Assembly (NCBI GenBank): GCA_035566435.1
Contig: DATMRF010000144.1
Span: 1-64,000 of the forward strand
Source of the DNA: DATMRF01 sp035566435
Lineage (GTDB): Bacteria; Verrucomicrobiota; Verrucomicrobiia; Limisphaerales; UBA8199
Direction of reading: 5' to 3'
DNA length: 64,000 nucleotides
Shown here piece by piece: positions 7,881-16,822 of this stretch (positions are counted from its first letter, which is position 1; each line of letters opens with the position of its first letter). The notes under the pieces were generated by a model, which saw only the letters and a program-made list of their open reading frames with translations, searched no databases and was not told the origin of the DNA. The position numbers and the translations under genes were made by a program.

Positions 7881-8369
7881 ATGCCAGCAATACCTATCAG
7901 TCAGTTGATACCGGTACTGCAGGTCGCAATTGGCCCGGTCATCCTGATTTCGGGCGTGGGCTTGCTCTTGTTGACCCTGACCAATCGGTTCGGCCGGGCG
8001 GTGGACCGCTCGAGACAGTTGGACCGCGAAACGCGGCAAGTCGGCGCCGCCGACCGGCAGCGCCTCGCCGGGCAGGTGGAAATCCTCTATCGCCGGGCTC
8101 GGTTTATCCGGTTGGCGATCATCATGGCGGCGGTCAGCGTGCTGCTGGCGGCCGTGCTGATCATCGTGCTGTTCGTCGCCGCCCTGCTGCGGCTCGAGGT
8201 GGGGTTTGTCCTCGTGTTAATTTTCATTTGCTGCATGGCGTCGCTTACCGTGTCGCTCGTGGCCTTCATCCGGGAAATCCAGCTTTCGCTTCATGCCCTG
8301 AAGTTGGAGTTGGAGCCGCACGCGCAAGAAGGCGCCCTCGAAGGTCTGGCCAAAACGCCGCGCGATTGA
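7881..8369 (+). CDS. DUF2721 family membrane protein
   Basis: A 162-residue integral membrane protein. A hydrophobic helix at about 10-33 (V-A-I-G-P-V-I-L-I-S-G-V-G-L-L-L-L) is followed by the conserved-type cytoplasmic stretch T-N-R-F-G-R-A-V-D-R-S-R and an Arg-rich helix, then two close membrane helices at about 78-102 and 106-130. This layout and the N-R-x-x-R-x-x-D-R-x-R signature fit DUF2721. No enzymatic motif is present and the family role is unknown. It is 12 bases upstream of the zinc-ribbon gene, so the two are probably co-transcribed. Confidence 0.8.
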   Translation: MPAIPISQLIPVLQVAIGPVILISGVGLLLLTLTNRFGRAVDRSRQLDRETRQVGAADRQRLAGQVEILYRRARFIRLAIIMAAVSVLLAAVLIIVLFVAALLRLEVGFVLVLIFICCMASLTVSLVAFIREIQLSLHALKLELEPHAQEGALEGLAKTPRD

Positions 8370-8381
8370 TAAGCTGCCGAC

Positions 8382-8684
8382 ATGGCTCTGACAAGACACT
8401 GTTGGAAGTGCGGGACGGAGTATAAACTGCCCGGCCTGCCTGGCCGTTCGGAAACCTGCCCCCGGTGCAGTTCCGACCTGAAAGTCTGCCTGAACTGCGT
8501 CAGCTACGATTCCCGCGTGGCGCAGCAATGCCGGGACGGCCGCGCCGACCCGGTGGCGGAAAAGCACCTCGCGAACTACTGCGAGTATTTCGAATTCATC
8601 CGCCGCGAATACGCGCCACCCGCGCAAGACGCTTCGCGGGAAGCGAAGGCGCGGGAGACGCTCAAAAAGCTGCTGGGCGACTGA
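8382..8684 (+). CDS. Small zinc-ribbon protein
   Basis: A 100-residue soluble protein with seven cysteines: C7-x-x-C10, C26-x-x-C29, C36-x-x-C39 and C50, plus C67. The first two pairs form a typical zinc ribbon, and the remaining ones suggest a second metal site. A charged helix closes the protein (R-E-A-K-A-R-E-T-L-K-K-L-L). The protein is the type usually annotated as a hypothetical zinc-ribbon protein. Its placement 12 bases after the DUF2721 gene suggests a shared transcript. I cannot assign a function. Confidence 0.7.
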   Translation: MALTRHCWKCGTEYKLPGLPGRSETCPRCSSDLKVCLNCVSYDSRVAQQCRDGRADPVAEKHLANYCEYFEFIRREYAPPAQDASREAKARETLKKLLGD

Positions 8685-8711
8685 CCCTGGAAAAGACGGT
8701 CCAACCCAGCG

Positions 8712-8751
8712 GGAAGAAAACGAAAAACCCCTGCCGGCTTCCCGGCAGGGG
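8712..8751 (-). terminator. Rho-independent terminator of the first porin
   Basis: On the minus strand a 10-base perfect stem (8742-8751 with 8728-8737, four-base loop) is followed by a T-rich run opposite 8712-8727. It lies 30 bases past the porin stop codon. Confidence 0.85.
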
Positions 8752-8781
8752 CACGAGGAGGAACTAAACCCCGTTAGAGCG

Positions 8782-9996
8782 TTAGAACTTGTAGGCGACG
8801 TCCGCCAACAACGTGAAATAGTTGATCTTCGAGGGCAGGCCTGCCGTGGTGCCCCCATACGCGGGAAGCCCATCAGCAGAGTGATCCCAGCGGAATTCGA
8901 GCCGGCTGAGCACGTTCTTCCACAAGTCATACTGCACCGTGGCCGTTGTTTCGACAACTTTGCGGCTGCCAAAAACGCCCGCGAAGCTGGAGGACGCGTA
9001 TTCGCCACGGCCATACAAGCTCAGTTTCTCGGTGAGCTGATAGGAGACATACAGCCCCGTCGCATTCGCGTACGCGGATTGTTCGGGGCCAGCGACCGGC
9101 TGCGTCGTGATTGCCGCATAATCGTAAGAAGCCCCAACTTTGAGGCCGGTCACCGGCGTGTTCACCGTCGCCCCGACGTAGAAGCTCGTTTGGTCCGCAC
9201 CGTTGGCGCCGACGCCCGCGTTGTAGCCATTAATCACGCAAGCCGTCAGTGTCGAGCCCGACAGGAAGCCCGAGTTGGTGGGGGCAGTGAACGTTAGAGC
9301 GCCCATGTAAGTCTTGTAGGACTCCGATTTGGGGCCCTGGTCCGGCGGATATTGTGGGCCCAAAAAGGCACGCCCGTTAATCGTTGGCCCGAAGGTATTG
9401 GCGATCGCAGCCGTCGCGGAGACGGTTTCGCAAACCTGGTAGGATGCCTGCAAACCCGTGTGCGTTGTCGGCTCCATCGTATAGCCGTACGAACGGGTCA
9501 CGTTCGGGTTGTTGATGGATTCAAAGACCTCGTACCCGATAATTGTGTCCCAGACACCCAGCTTGAAGTCCAATCCGTTCCCAACCGGTGCGTGCAAGGC
9601 AACATAGGCCTGCTTGACCGCAAAGTCCGAGTTCGCTGAAGCCACGGGAGACTTCGTATTGAATGCGCTCGCATCCGGACCGGCCAGCAGGTCCACCTTG
9701 TAACCCGCCCCCCACGCGTCGGCCGGATCTACCGGTTTCTCCAACGTGAGCTTTATCACATTGAGATTGAACCCGTCCGCTTTGCTCGGGCTGTTCCACG
9801 CGTAGCCTGGTACGTTCGCGTTGCCCGTGCCCGGGTTCCATTCCGCCGAGGTGTCGACGTAGCCGCTCAGCGTTGTGGAGCCGAGGGCCGTCAGGACGGA
9901 GCTCGGCTTTTCCTCAGCGTGTGTGACAGCGGGGAGGCTGATCAGACCCGCGCTCAATAATCCTAACGTCCATGGATTGCACTTTGGTATTATCAT
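8782..9996 (-). CDS. Outer-membrane beta-barrel porin (PF07642-like)
   Basis: A 404-residue predicted porin. Residues 1-28 form a signal peptide (N-P-W-T-L-G-L-L-S-A-G-L-I-S-L ... T-H-A). The mature protein opens with S-S-V-L-T-A-L-G-S-T-T-L-S-G-Y-V-D-T-S-A, a beta strand shared almost exactly with the neighbouring porin, and ends in a terminal aromatic strand (A-D-V-A-Y-K-F) with the final Phe typical of Bam substrates. The length and alternating hydrophobic pattern fit a putative beta-barrel porin-2 family member. An open frame extends to 10074, but the ATG at 9996 places the signal peptide correctly. It is a paralogue of the gene at 10548, transcribed separately because a terminator and over 500 bases lie between them. 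Confidence 0.8.
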   Translation of the reverse strand: MIIPKCNPWTLGLLSAGLISLPAVTHAEEKPSSVLTALGSTTLSGYVDTSAEWNPGTGNANVPGYAWNSPSKADGFNLNVIKLTLEKPVDPADAWGAGYKVDLLAGPDASAFNTKSPVASANSDFAVKQAYVALHAPVGNGLDFKLGVWDTIIGYEVFESINNPNVTRSYGYTMEPTTHTGLQASYQVCETVSATAAIANTFGPTINGRAFLGPQYPPDQGPKSESYKTYMGALTFTAPTNSGFLSGSTLTACVINGYNAGVGANGADQTSFYVGATVNTPVTGLKVGASYDYAAITTQPVAGPEQSAYANATGLYVSYQLTEKLSLYGRGEYASSSFAGVFGSRKVVETTATVQYDLWKNVLSRLEFRWDHSADGLPAYGGTTAGLPSKINYFTLLADVAYKF

Positions 9997-10227
9997 ATTG
10001 ATTAAGTAATGGTTCCTCGCCACAGCACACTCGACATTGGGTCCAAACGAGGGCTGTAACGTATTCGCGGTCACAAGGCACGTGCTGTGCCAAATGGGCG
10101 TCTGAATGCATAACCGACTGCATATAAATTGTTTGTGATGTTTTGTGCAGAGTCGGCAACGGTCAAGTCTCGGTTATTCTTGCGCGACATGGTCAAAAGA
10201 CGACAGCACGGAAAAGCGGGGGTGGAT

Positions 10228-10475
10228 GGTCGAGGAGGTACGGGATGGAGTGATGGAGTGTAGTGGAGTGTAGGGATGACAGAGAATTGGAGTATTGGGG
10301 TAATGGATTATTGGACTGCTGTGGGTAGTGCGGCTTTGCCAAGCCCCGAGCACAGCCTCCGAAGCTGCGGTCGCATTATCGGGCCATGGGGCGCTCCAGT
10401 AAGCGCGCTCGTGCCAGGCTCGATCAGTTCACAACATCACCACTCCATCACACCAATATCCAATAAGCCATGGCG
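10228..10475. repeat. Degenerate tggagtg-type repeat forming a loose inverted pair
   Basis: 10228-10320 is rich in tggagtg and attggag variants, while 10428-10475 contains the complementary series (cactccatcac, ccaatatccaataag). Together they could form an imperfect long stem. The same G-rich motif is seen at 1745-1850. Confidence 0.4.
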
Positions 10476-10492
10476 CCATGGCTCCTGTGCGC

Positions 10493-10524
10493 GAAAAACC
10501 CCTCCCGGGTAGCCGAGAGGGGTT
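10493..10524 (-). terminator. Rho-independent terminator of the second porin
   Basis: Stem arms aacccctc at 10497-10504 and gaggggtt at 10517-10524 are extended by cgg/ccg. An A-run at 10494-10498 gives the U tract on the minus-strand transcript. It lies 24 bases after the porin stop. Confidence 0.8.
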
Positions 10525-10547
10525 GTCGCAGATTGGTTCTAAATCAG

Positions 10548-11780
10548 TTAGAACTTGTAAATGACGTTTGCAGCGAGCAGGAACGCATTTTCGCGAGTGG
10601 GCACGCCCGTGGTCTCGCCGCCGAAGGCCAAGCCATGTTCAACATGGTCCCAGCGGAACTCGAGCCGGCTGATGACGTTCTTCCAGAGGTCGTATTGAGC
10701 CGTTGCCGTCGCTGCATAGATGCTGTTGTCGCGGCCATAAATGGGGACCGCCAGGAATCCGGGCCGATCGATGTCGCCCGTTGCGTACTCGACGCGCCCA
10801 TGGAAGCTGAGCTTCTCAGTGGCCTGGTAGGAGGCATAGCCGGCGATGGACCAGATGTCGGCCTCGACCTTGGTGCCGGCGAGGAGGCCGGAATTCGGGG
10901 TCGTATTAAGGTTCATCAGATCCCATGACGCGCCCAGGCGCAAGCCGGTGACCGGGGTGGCAATGGTGCCGCCGACGTAGGCGTTAAGGGTCGGAGCGCT
11001 CAAGGCGCCGCCAGAGGCGGGGACGGAGTTGTTGTAACCGTTGACGACACCCCCGTACAGGGTGGAACCGGCAAGGAACCCGAGGCTCTCCGGGGCGGTG
11101 ATCGCCAGAGAGGCCATATACGTCTTATAGGACTCAGGATACGGATTGCTGCCCTGAACCGGGGCGAAGGCGCGGCTGTTGATCACGGGTCCGGTAGTGT
11201 TCGCAACGCCCGCTGAAGCGCTGACCATATCGTTGAAACGATAGGTGGCCAACACGCCCGTGTGGGTCTGCGGCTCAATGGAGTGGCCGTACGAACGGGT
11301 GTAGTTGGGATCGTTCGGGGATTCAACCGATTCATAACCGATGATGCTGTCGAACACACCGACCTTCCAGTCGATGCCGTTCAGAACAGGCGTCCTCAAG
11401 GCAACATAAGCCTGACGGACAGCGAAGTCGCCATGGAGCCCGGTCGATACGGTGTTGAGCGTGTTTGCATCGGGCCCGGCCCACAGGTCAACCCGATAGC
11501 CAGCGGCCCATTCGGATTCGTCCAGCGGTTTCTCAATTCTAAGTTGCACGACGTCCAGGTTGAACCCGTCAGCCTTGCTGGGTGAGTTGAACTTGTAGGG
11601 CGGAAGGTTGGCATTACCCGTGCCCAAGTTCCACTGCGCCGACGTATCCACATACCCGCTGAGAGTCGTGGATGAGAGCGCGGTCATGACCGAACTCGCC
11701 TTTTCCTCGGCTTTGGCAGCGGATGCCAGGCTGACCACCCCGACGGCGGCCAGAGCAACTGTCCATTGATTAAACTTCAT
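10548..11780 (-). CDS. Outer-membrane beta-barrel porin (PF07642-like), paralogue
   Basis: A 410-residue predicted porin. The start is well supported: ATG 11780 is preceded by ggaggaacta, and residues 1-24 form a signal peptide (A-L-A-A-V-G-V-V-S-L-A-S-A-A-K-A). The mature start A-S-S-V-M-T-A-L-S-S-T-T-L-S-G-Y-V-D-T-S-A matches the first porin closely, as do W-N-L-G-T-G-N-A-N, S-P-S-K-A-D-G-F-N-L and the terminal strand ending Y-K-F. The two are tandem duplicates that have diverged mainly in the loops. The likely role is diffusion or uptake of small solutes across the outer membrane; the substrate cannot be read from sequence. Confidence 0.85.
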   Translation of the reverse strand: MKFNQWTVALAAVGVVSLASAAKAEEKASSVMTALSSTTLSGYVDTSAQWNLGTGNANLPPYKFNSPSKADGFNLDVVQLRIEKPLDESEWAAGYRVDLWAGPDANTLNTVSTGLHGDFAVRQAYVALRTPVLNGIDWKVGVFDSIIGYESVESPNDPNYTRSYGHSIEPQTHTGVLATYRFNDMVSASAGVANTTGPVINSRAFAPVQGSNPYPESYKTYMASLAITAPESLGFLAGSTLYGGVVNGYNNSVPASGGALSAPTLNAYVGGTIATPVTGLRLGASWDLMNLNTTPNSGLLAGTKVEADIWSIAGYASYQATEKLSFHGRVEYATGDIDRPGFLAVPIYGRDNSIYAATATAQYDLWKNVISRLEFRWDHVEHGLAFGGETTGVPTRENAFLLAANVIYKF

Positions 11781-12218
11781 TAGTTCCTCCGATCATTTGC
11801 TGTGTTTGTTTCCTATCGAACTATGCATCTGAAAGAGGGCAAAACCGGTTTGCCCTCGCACCAAAACCGGTGCATTTGCCGCCATACATAGGCAAAAGGT
11901 TTTGGGATGACAACAAGTTTTTTTCCCGATTTTGTGCAGGGAATGTACGGACTTTGGGCAGTTTGACCCGGTCAGTCAGGCGGAGGCGGCGGCGGGGCCG
12001 GGCTTAAAAAAGGCCTATGTCAGCGCGAAAAACCGCCTCAATGTTAATCATAATGCTCAACTTGGGCTGATTAACGGGCCCGTTTGGCCAATTTAACCTG
12101 CCTGGTTGCAGCCAGGAAAGGCCTCTTGAACAAATCTCGTCGCGACATTTCCTTCTGGAACGGAGTCTGCTTCCAGCGTGCTAGCAATGTTTTTCACAAA
12201 ACAACCTGAATAGCACGT
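11781..12218. other. Intergenic region between divergent porin and GspF genes
   Basis: No gene is supported. Short direct repeats of aaaaccggt occur around 11840-11875. The region must hold the promoters of both flanking genes, but no convincing -35/-10 pair was found on either strand. Confidence 0.5.
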
Positions 12219-13430
12219 ATGGCTTCCTATGTGTATGTCGCCCGGGAAACGGCCACTGGTCGCGAGATTCGCAATTCGGTCGAGGCTGTCACCGAGCAGG
12301 CGGCTATTGCGGCCCTGTTGAACCGCAACCTGTTGGTGGTTTCCATCCAGGAGAAGATCGGCAAAAAAGGCCGCACCAGCGGTGGCCGTGTCGGGTTGGC
12401 GGACCTGGTGATCTTTACCCGGCAACTGGCGACCATGATCGACGCCGGCCTCGCCATGGTGCAATCCCTGCAAGCCCTGGCCGAGCAAACCACCAACAAA
12501 GTGATGCGGGACGTCATTCGCGACGTCTGCACCCGCGTCGAGGGTGGCGACAGTTTTTCCGAGGCGCTGCAAAAGCACCCCAAGGCATTCAGCCGGCTTT
12601 ATGTCTGCATGGTGGCGGCCGGCGAAAAGGGCGGTTTGCTGGCCGAAATCATGGCCCGATTGGCGGTTTATCTTGAGAATAGCGCCCGCCTGCGCAAGAA
12701 GGTCAAATCCGCCATGATGTATCCGACCGTCGTCACCATCGTGGCGATCCTCATCACCATCTTCCTTCTGATCAAAGTGGTGCCGGTGTTTGGAGAAATC
12801 TTCAATAGCTTCGGCGCAGCACTGCCCGCCCCCACACAGCACTTGATCGACCTAAGCCATTTTGTGCAGAAATACATCCTGCTTCTCCTGGTCGCGGGCG
12901 GCGCCGGCATCTATGGCTGGTTCTATTTCATCAAGACCGCTCCCGGAAGGCGCTTCTGGGACACCTATCGAATCAAACTGCCGATCTTTGGCTCCATCGC
13001 CCATAAAATCTGCTTGGCCCGGTTCACGCGCACCCTCGCGTCACTCGTCCGCAGCGGCGTCCCCATTCTCGAAGTGCTGCAAATCGTCGCGCAAACCGTC
13101 GGCAACGTCGTCATGGAGAAAGCGATCAAGACCGCCGCTACCGATATCGAGCGCGGCGAAAGCATTTCCGCCGCCCTCAGCAAGCACCCCATTTTCCCCA
13201 CAATGATCATCCGCATGGTCACGGCCGGCGAACAAACCGGCAAGATTGACAACATGCTCGAACGCATCGCCGATTTCCTCGACGAGGAAATAGAAACGAC
13301 GCTTTCGGGCCTAACCGCGCTCATCGAGCCAATCCTCATTGTGTTCCTGGGCGTGGTCGTCGGCGGTATGGTCATCTGTATGTTCCTGCCGATCTTCAAG
13401 ATGCCCGAAATCGTCAGCGGCAGGCGCTAA
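12219..13430 (+). CDS. Type II secretion / type IV pilus inner-membrane protein (GspF/PilC family)
   Basis: A 403-residue polytopic protein with the GspF layout. An N-terminal segment (Y-V-Y-V-A-R-E-T-A-T-G-R-E-I) precedes two repeated cytoplasmic helical domains (about 68-190 and 270-390). Each begins with F-T-R-x-L-A-x-x-x-x-x-G and carries G-E-x-x-G-x-L/I. There are three membrane helices near 165-190, 220-240 and 375-395. It is the membrane platform of pilin or pseudopilin assembly. No GspE/PilB, GspD or PilD gene is nearby, so it is an orphan locus. It probably works with machinery encoded elsewhere and with pseudopilins such as the one at 5194. Confidence 0.85.
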   Translation: MASYVYVARETATGREIRNSVEAVTEQAAIAALLNRNLLVVSIQEKIGKKGRTSGGRVGLADLVIFTRQLATMIDAGLAMVQSLQALAEQTTNKVMRDVIRDVCTRVEGGDSFSEALQKHPKAFSRLYVCMVAAGEKGGLLAEIMARLAVYLENSARLRKKVKSAMMYPTVVTIVAILITIFLLIKVVPVFGEIFNSFGAALPAPTQHLIDLSHFVQKYILLLLVAGGAGIYGWFYFIKTAPGRRFWDTYRIKLPIFGSIAHKICLARFTRTLASLVRSGVPILEVLQIVAQTVGNVVMEKAIKTAATDIERGESISAALSKHPIFPTMIIRMVTAGEQTGKIDNMLERIADFLDEEIETTLSGLTALIEPILIVFLGVVVGGMVICMFLPIFKMPEIVSGRR

Positions 13431-13454
13431 CCGAGCGGAACGCCGGGACGTTGC

Positions 13455-13578
13455 AACGTTGAAGCGTTGAACGGATAAGACAGCGTCCCGCACCCGAATC
13501 GGACCGGGCGTGCTCAAGCCGATGCATCTTGTGGCGGTCGTTCGGTCCAGCCTCCCAGTGTTTTAACGCTTCAACGTT
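13455..13578. repeat. Inverted repeat, cgttgaagcgtt family
   Basis: Perfect 14-base arms at 13455-13468 and 13565-13578 flank a 96-base interval. Related single copies occur at 40361-40384 and as a tandem pair at 41998-42040. Confidence 0.6.
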
Positions 13579-13690
13579 TTAACGTGTATTAGTTTGTATC
13601 ATTCTGCCAGTTATTCAAACTACAAACTGCTTGCGCCCGCCGTCGCCCGGTGCTAGCTTCCTGCGGTTTTTTCGAACGATGCAATCATAT

Positions 13691-14398
13691 ATGATCAAAA
13701 CTACTGCCCTGTTCTCGGCCGCCGTCGTGCTGGCCTCGCTGCAACTGGTGTCCGCCGGCGAAATCACCGGCACCGTCACTCTCAAAGGGACCCCTCCCAA
13801 GGAAAAGGAGATCACCCCGCTGAAGGAAGACGCTAACTGCGGCAAGCTGCACACTGAGATGCCGACGACCCATTTCTACGTGGTCGGACCCCAGGGCGAG
13901 CTGGCCGACGTGGTAGTTTCGGTGCAAGGCATCAGCGGCAAATCGACGGGGGCGAGCGCGCCCGCTGTGACGCTGGACCAGAAGGGGTGCGAGTACACGC
14001 CGCAGATTCTCGCGGTGCAGACGGACCAGAAGATCGAAATAAAGAACTCCGACCCCGTGCTGCATAATGTGCACGACCTGCCGACGGTCGCGGGTAACCA
14101 GGAGCAGAACATGGCGCAGATGCCAGGGGGCCCGCAACTTACGTTCAGTTTTTCCAAGCCCGAGGAGTTCCTCAAGTTCAAGTGCGACGTTCATCCGTGG
14201 ATGTTTGCCTGGGTGAGCGTGTTCGACCATCCCTGCTTCGCGGTTTCCGGCAAGGACGGCACTTTCAAGATCACCAACGTGCCGGCGGGCAAGTACACGC
14301 TGAGGGCGGCGCACCGCAAGGCGGGCGTTGCCACGCAGGAGATCGAGGTAAAGGATGGCGAGCCCGCCAAGGTGAACTTCGCGGTGGAGGCGAAATAA
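13691..14398 (+). CDS. Exported cupredoxin-like protein with carboxypeptidase-regulatory-like domain
   Basis: A 235-residue periplasmic protein with a signal peptide (residues 1-22, ending V-S-A). Residues 23-175 look like a cupredoxin: H125 in L-H-N-V-H together with C165-x-x-H168-x-x-M171 (C-D-V-H-P-W-M) reproduces the His/Cys-His-Met ligand set of type 1 copper sites. Residues 180-235 form a carboxypeptidase-regulatory-like beta sandwich (G-T-F-K-I-T-N-V-P-A-G-K-Y-T-L-R). The gene lies 160 bases before ctaA and may be part of the oxidase cluster, where a small copper protein could donate electrons or copper. The start at 13691 is chosen for the signal peptide; ATG 13679 adds four residues. 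Confidence 0.7.
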   Translation: MIKTTALFSAAVVLASLQLVSAGEITGTVTLKGTPPKEKEITPLKEDANCGKLHTEMPTTHFYVVGPQGELADVVVSVQGISGKSTGASAPAVTLDQKGCEYTPQILAVQTDQKIEIKNSDPVLHNVHDLPTVAGNQEQNMAQMPGGPQLTFSFSKPEEFLKFKCDVHPWMFAWVSVFDHPCFAVSGKDGTFKITNVPAGKYTLRAAHRKAGVATQEIEVKDGEPAKVNFAVEAK

Positions 14399-14558
14399 GG
14401 TCCTGGCAAGAGGCTGTGGTAGTCACTGCCGCGGCGTGGCGCTGAAGCACATTGAAAATGAGACTCGGTTGCAACTGGAGACCGTCCTCCCGGTCCACTT
14501 CTTTTCCCGGCGTTTGCCGCTTGGTCGCCCCTCGATTCTGGTCAATCGCACCTCCAGC

Positions 14559-15866
14559 ATGCGGCCCGAGTTAAGCAGCCCCAGCTCCAGCCCCTGGCTC
14601 CATTGGTTCGCCGTGTTGACGGCAGTGGCCACTTTGGTCCTGCTGGGTGCCGGCGGCCTGGTGACCAGCCACGGCGTGGGTATGGCGGTGCCGGACTGGC
14701 CAAACACGTATGGCTACAACATGTTCTTTTTCCCGGTGTCACGCTGGGTGGGCGGAATCTTTTACGAACACAGCCACCGGCTTCTAGCCTCGGGCGTAGG
14801 GCTGATGACGGCGGTGCTCGCGCTGTGGCTTTACGGGAAAAGCAGCCAACCCTTCTTGCGCTGGACAGGCTTGGTTCTTCTTGGAGCGGCTGCCGCGACC
14901 TGGCTGGCGGCGCCCCGGCATTGGCGGGATGGCGTGGTGCTGGCCGTCGTCGGCGCGTTTGCGTTTGGTGCGAGCTGGCTTTGGCCCGGCTTTGAGCCCA
15001 GCCCCAAATGGCTTCGGCGGCTCGGACTCGCCGCGTTCATTGCGGTTGTGCTTCAAGGCGTTCTCGGCGGTCTGCGTGTGGTGCTGTTCAAAGACCAGCT
15101 TGGAATTTTTCATGCTACCCTGGCGCAATTGTTTTTTGCCCTGACTTGCGCCCTGGCTCTTTTCACCAGCCGGTGGTGGCAGCGCGGGAGAAATCCGGAG
15201 TCGGAAATCCGAATTTCGAGTTTGCCCTTGCGCCGATTGCGTTTTCTGTTCGCCGGCGCCACCCTGCTGATTCTCTGCCAGTTGGTTCTCGGCGCGACGA
15301 TGCGACACCAGCACGCCGGGCTGGCGATTGCAGATTTTCCGCTGGCTTACGGCAAGCTCTGGCCGGCGATGGATCCGCAGTCTGTCGCCCATTACAACCA
15401 ACACCGCGTCGAGGTTGTGGATGTGAACCCCATAACCGCGTTTCAGGTCGGGCTGCAAATGGTACACCGTTTAGCGGCCCTGCTCATCCTCGGGATGGTC
15501 GGGTGCTGCGCGTGGTCGGCTCGCCGCCATTTTGGCCGCGCTACGGTTTCCAGCCGACTGGCCGCCGTGTGGCTGGGAGTGCTGCTGCTGCAGGCGTTGC
15601 TGGGAGCGGCAACGATTTGGACCAATAAGGCGGCTGACGTCGCGACCGCTCACGTTTTGATCGGGGCGCTGGCACTGGCGCTGGGCACCGTGCTGAGCCT
15701 GGTTTCATGCCGGGAGGTCGCCGCGGTCGCCGGCTTCGAGTCCGTGAGTGACCCAAGCGGCATTGGGCCGAGTCCGGTTCGCAGCGGCGGCGAAGGCTCC
15801 CCCTTGCCGGCAGGCTGGAAACCCAGCGCCACAACTCATCCCGCACCTGCCACGGGGCTCGACTGA
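14559..15866 (+). CDS. ctaA: Heme A synthase (COX15/CtaA family)
   Basis: Converts heme O to heme A for the aa3-type oxidase. The protein has eight predicted membrane helices and paired His motifs: E-H-S-H-R early in the first half, H-Q-H-A-G in the second, and M-V-H-R near the end. It also has the family segments H-G-V-G-M-A-V-P-D-W-P and A-D-F-P-L-A-Y-G-K-L-W-P. A Pro/Ser-rich C-terminal tail of about 50 residues is not typical and may be non-functional. Several starts are possible: GTG 14436 would add 41 residues without a recognisable role, and ATG 14559 places the first helix about 13 residues in. The stop is two bases before the ctaB start, indicating an operon. Confidence 0.85.
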   Translation: MRPELSSPSSSPWLHWFAVLTAVATLVLLGAGGLVTSHGVGMAVPDWPNTYGYNMFFFPVSRWVGGIFYEHSHRLLASGVGLMTAVLALWLYGKSSQPFLRWTGLVLLGAAAATWLAAPRHWRDGVVLAVVGAFAFGASWLWPGFEPSPKWLRRLGLAAFIAVVLQGVLGGLRVVLFKDQLGIFHATLAQLFFALTCALALFTSRWWQRGRNPESEIRISSLPLRRLRFLFAGATLLILCQLVLGATMRHQHAGLAIADFPLAYGKLWPAMDPQSVAHYNQHRVEVVDVNPITAFQVGLQMVHRLAALLILGMVGCCAWSARRHFGRATVSSRLAAVWLGVLLLQALLGAATIWTNKAADVATAHVLIGALALALGTVLSLVSCREVAAVAGFESVSDPSGIGPSPVRSGGEGSPLPAGWKPSATTHPAPATGLD

Positions 15867-15867
15867 C

Positions 15868-16788
15868 GTGAAAGTGATCGCACCATCTTCCTTGACCACC
15901 CCGAACGAAATCGCGGCGGCGCTGAAGACCGACAAGGGCTGGGCTGCGGTCTATTGCGATTTGTTCAAGGCCCGGCTGACCTTCCTGGTGCTGGTGACGA
16001 CATTGGTGGGTTTTTACATCGGCAGCCGCGGTGCGGTGGACTTCGGATTGCTGTTTCACACCATCCTGGGCACTGCCCTGGTTGCCAGCGGCGCCTCCGC
16101 CCTGAACCAGTTGTGGGAACGCGAGCACGACGCGCGGATGCGCCGCACGCGGGACCGGCCATTGCCCTCAGGGCGGATGCAGCCCGCGACGGTGCTGCTG
16201 ATCGGGTGCGCTGCGGCGGCGGCAGGTTTGATCTACCTGGCAATGGCGGTTAACCTCACCGCGAGCTTGCTCGGCGCGGTGTCGCTGGGCACGTACCTGT
16301 TGGTTTATACGCCGCTAAAGCGCGTGACCTGGCTCAACACGGCGGTGGGCGCGGTGCCGGGCGGGTTGCCGCCGCTGATCGGGTGGGCCGCCGCGCGCGG
16401 CGAATTGAACGCCGAAGGCTGGGCGCTGTTTGGCATCCTGGCGCTGTGGCAAATGCCGCACTTTATGGCGATCGCCTGGATCTACCGCGACGAATATGCC
16501 CGGGCCGGATTCAAGATGCTGCCGGTGATCGATCCCCAGGGCCGCCGCACCGGGCGGCACGCCGTGGCTCAGACGCTGGTCCTGCTGCCCGTGAGCGTGT
16601 GCCCTTTTGTGCTTAGACTGGCAGGGCCGATCTACCTCGCGGGGGCGCTCATCCTCGGACTAGCCTTTCTCTGGTACGCGCTCCAGTTTGAGCGGCACTT
16701 GACGGTGGCGCGGGCGAGGCAACTATTCTATGTCTCCATCGCCTATCTGCCGCTGTTGCTGGGGGTAATGGTGCTGGACAAACTGTAA
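15868..16788 (+). CDS. ctaB: Protoheme IX farnesyltransferase (heme O synthase)
   Basis: A UbiA-superfamily prenyltransferase of 306 residues that adds a farnesyl group to heme B to make heme O, the substrate of CtaA encoded just upstream. The key motif N-Q-L-W-E-R-E-H-D-A-R-M-R-R-T-R-D-R-P-L-P is the family signature, and the second conserved loop contains W-A-A-A-R-G-E ... W-Q-M-P-H-F-M-A-I-A-W. Seven to nine membrane helices are present. GTG 15868 is taken as the start because it lies directly after the ctaA stop. An upstream in-frame ATG (15748) would lie inside ctaA. Confidence 0.9.
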   Translation: MKVIAPSSLTTPNEIAAALKTDKGWAAVYCDLFKARLTFLVLVTTLVGFYIGSRGAVDFGLLFHTILGTALVASGASALNQLWEREHDARMRRTRDRPLPSGRMQPATVLLIGCAAAAAGLIYLAMAVNLTASLLGAVSLGTYLLVYTPLKRVTWLNTAVGAVPGGLPPLIGWAAARGELNAEGWALFGILALWQMPHFMAIAWIYRDEYARAGFKMLPVIDPQGRRTGRHAVAQTLVLLPVSVCPFVLRLAGPIYLAGALILGLAFLWYALQFERHLTVARARQLFYVSIAYLPLLLGVMVLDKL

Positions 16789-16822
16789 TTCATAAGCGGG
16801 AGAGAATTTGCCGGAAACAGAG

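Larger units (their letters stand above)
9997..10547. other. Inter-porin region
   Basis: No gene is supported. The left part should hold the minus-strand promoter of the first porin. The A/T-rich stretch around 10100-10145 is the likely area, but no clear -35/-10 pair could be fixed. The middle holds a degenerate repeat, and the right end holds the terminator of the second porin. Confidence 0.55.
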
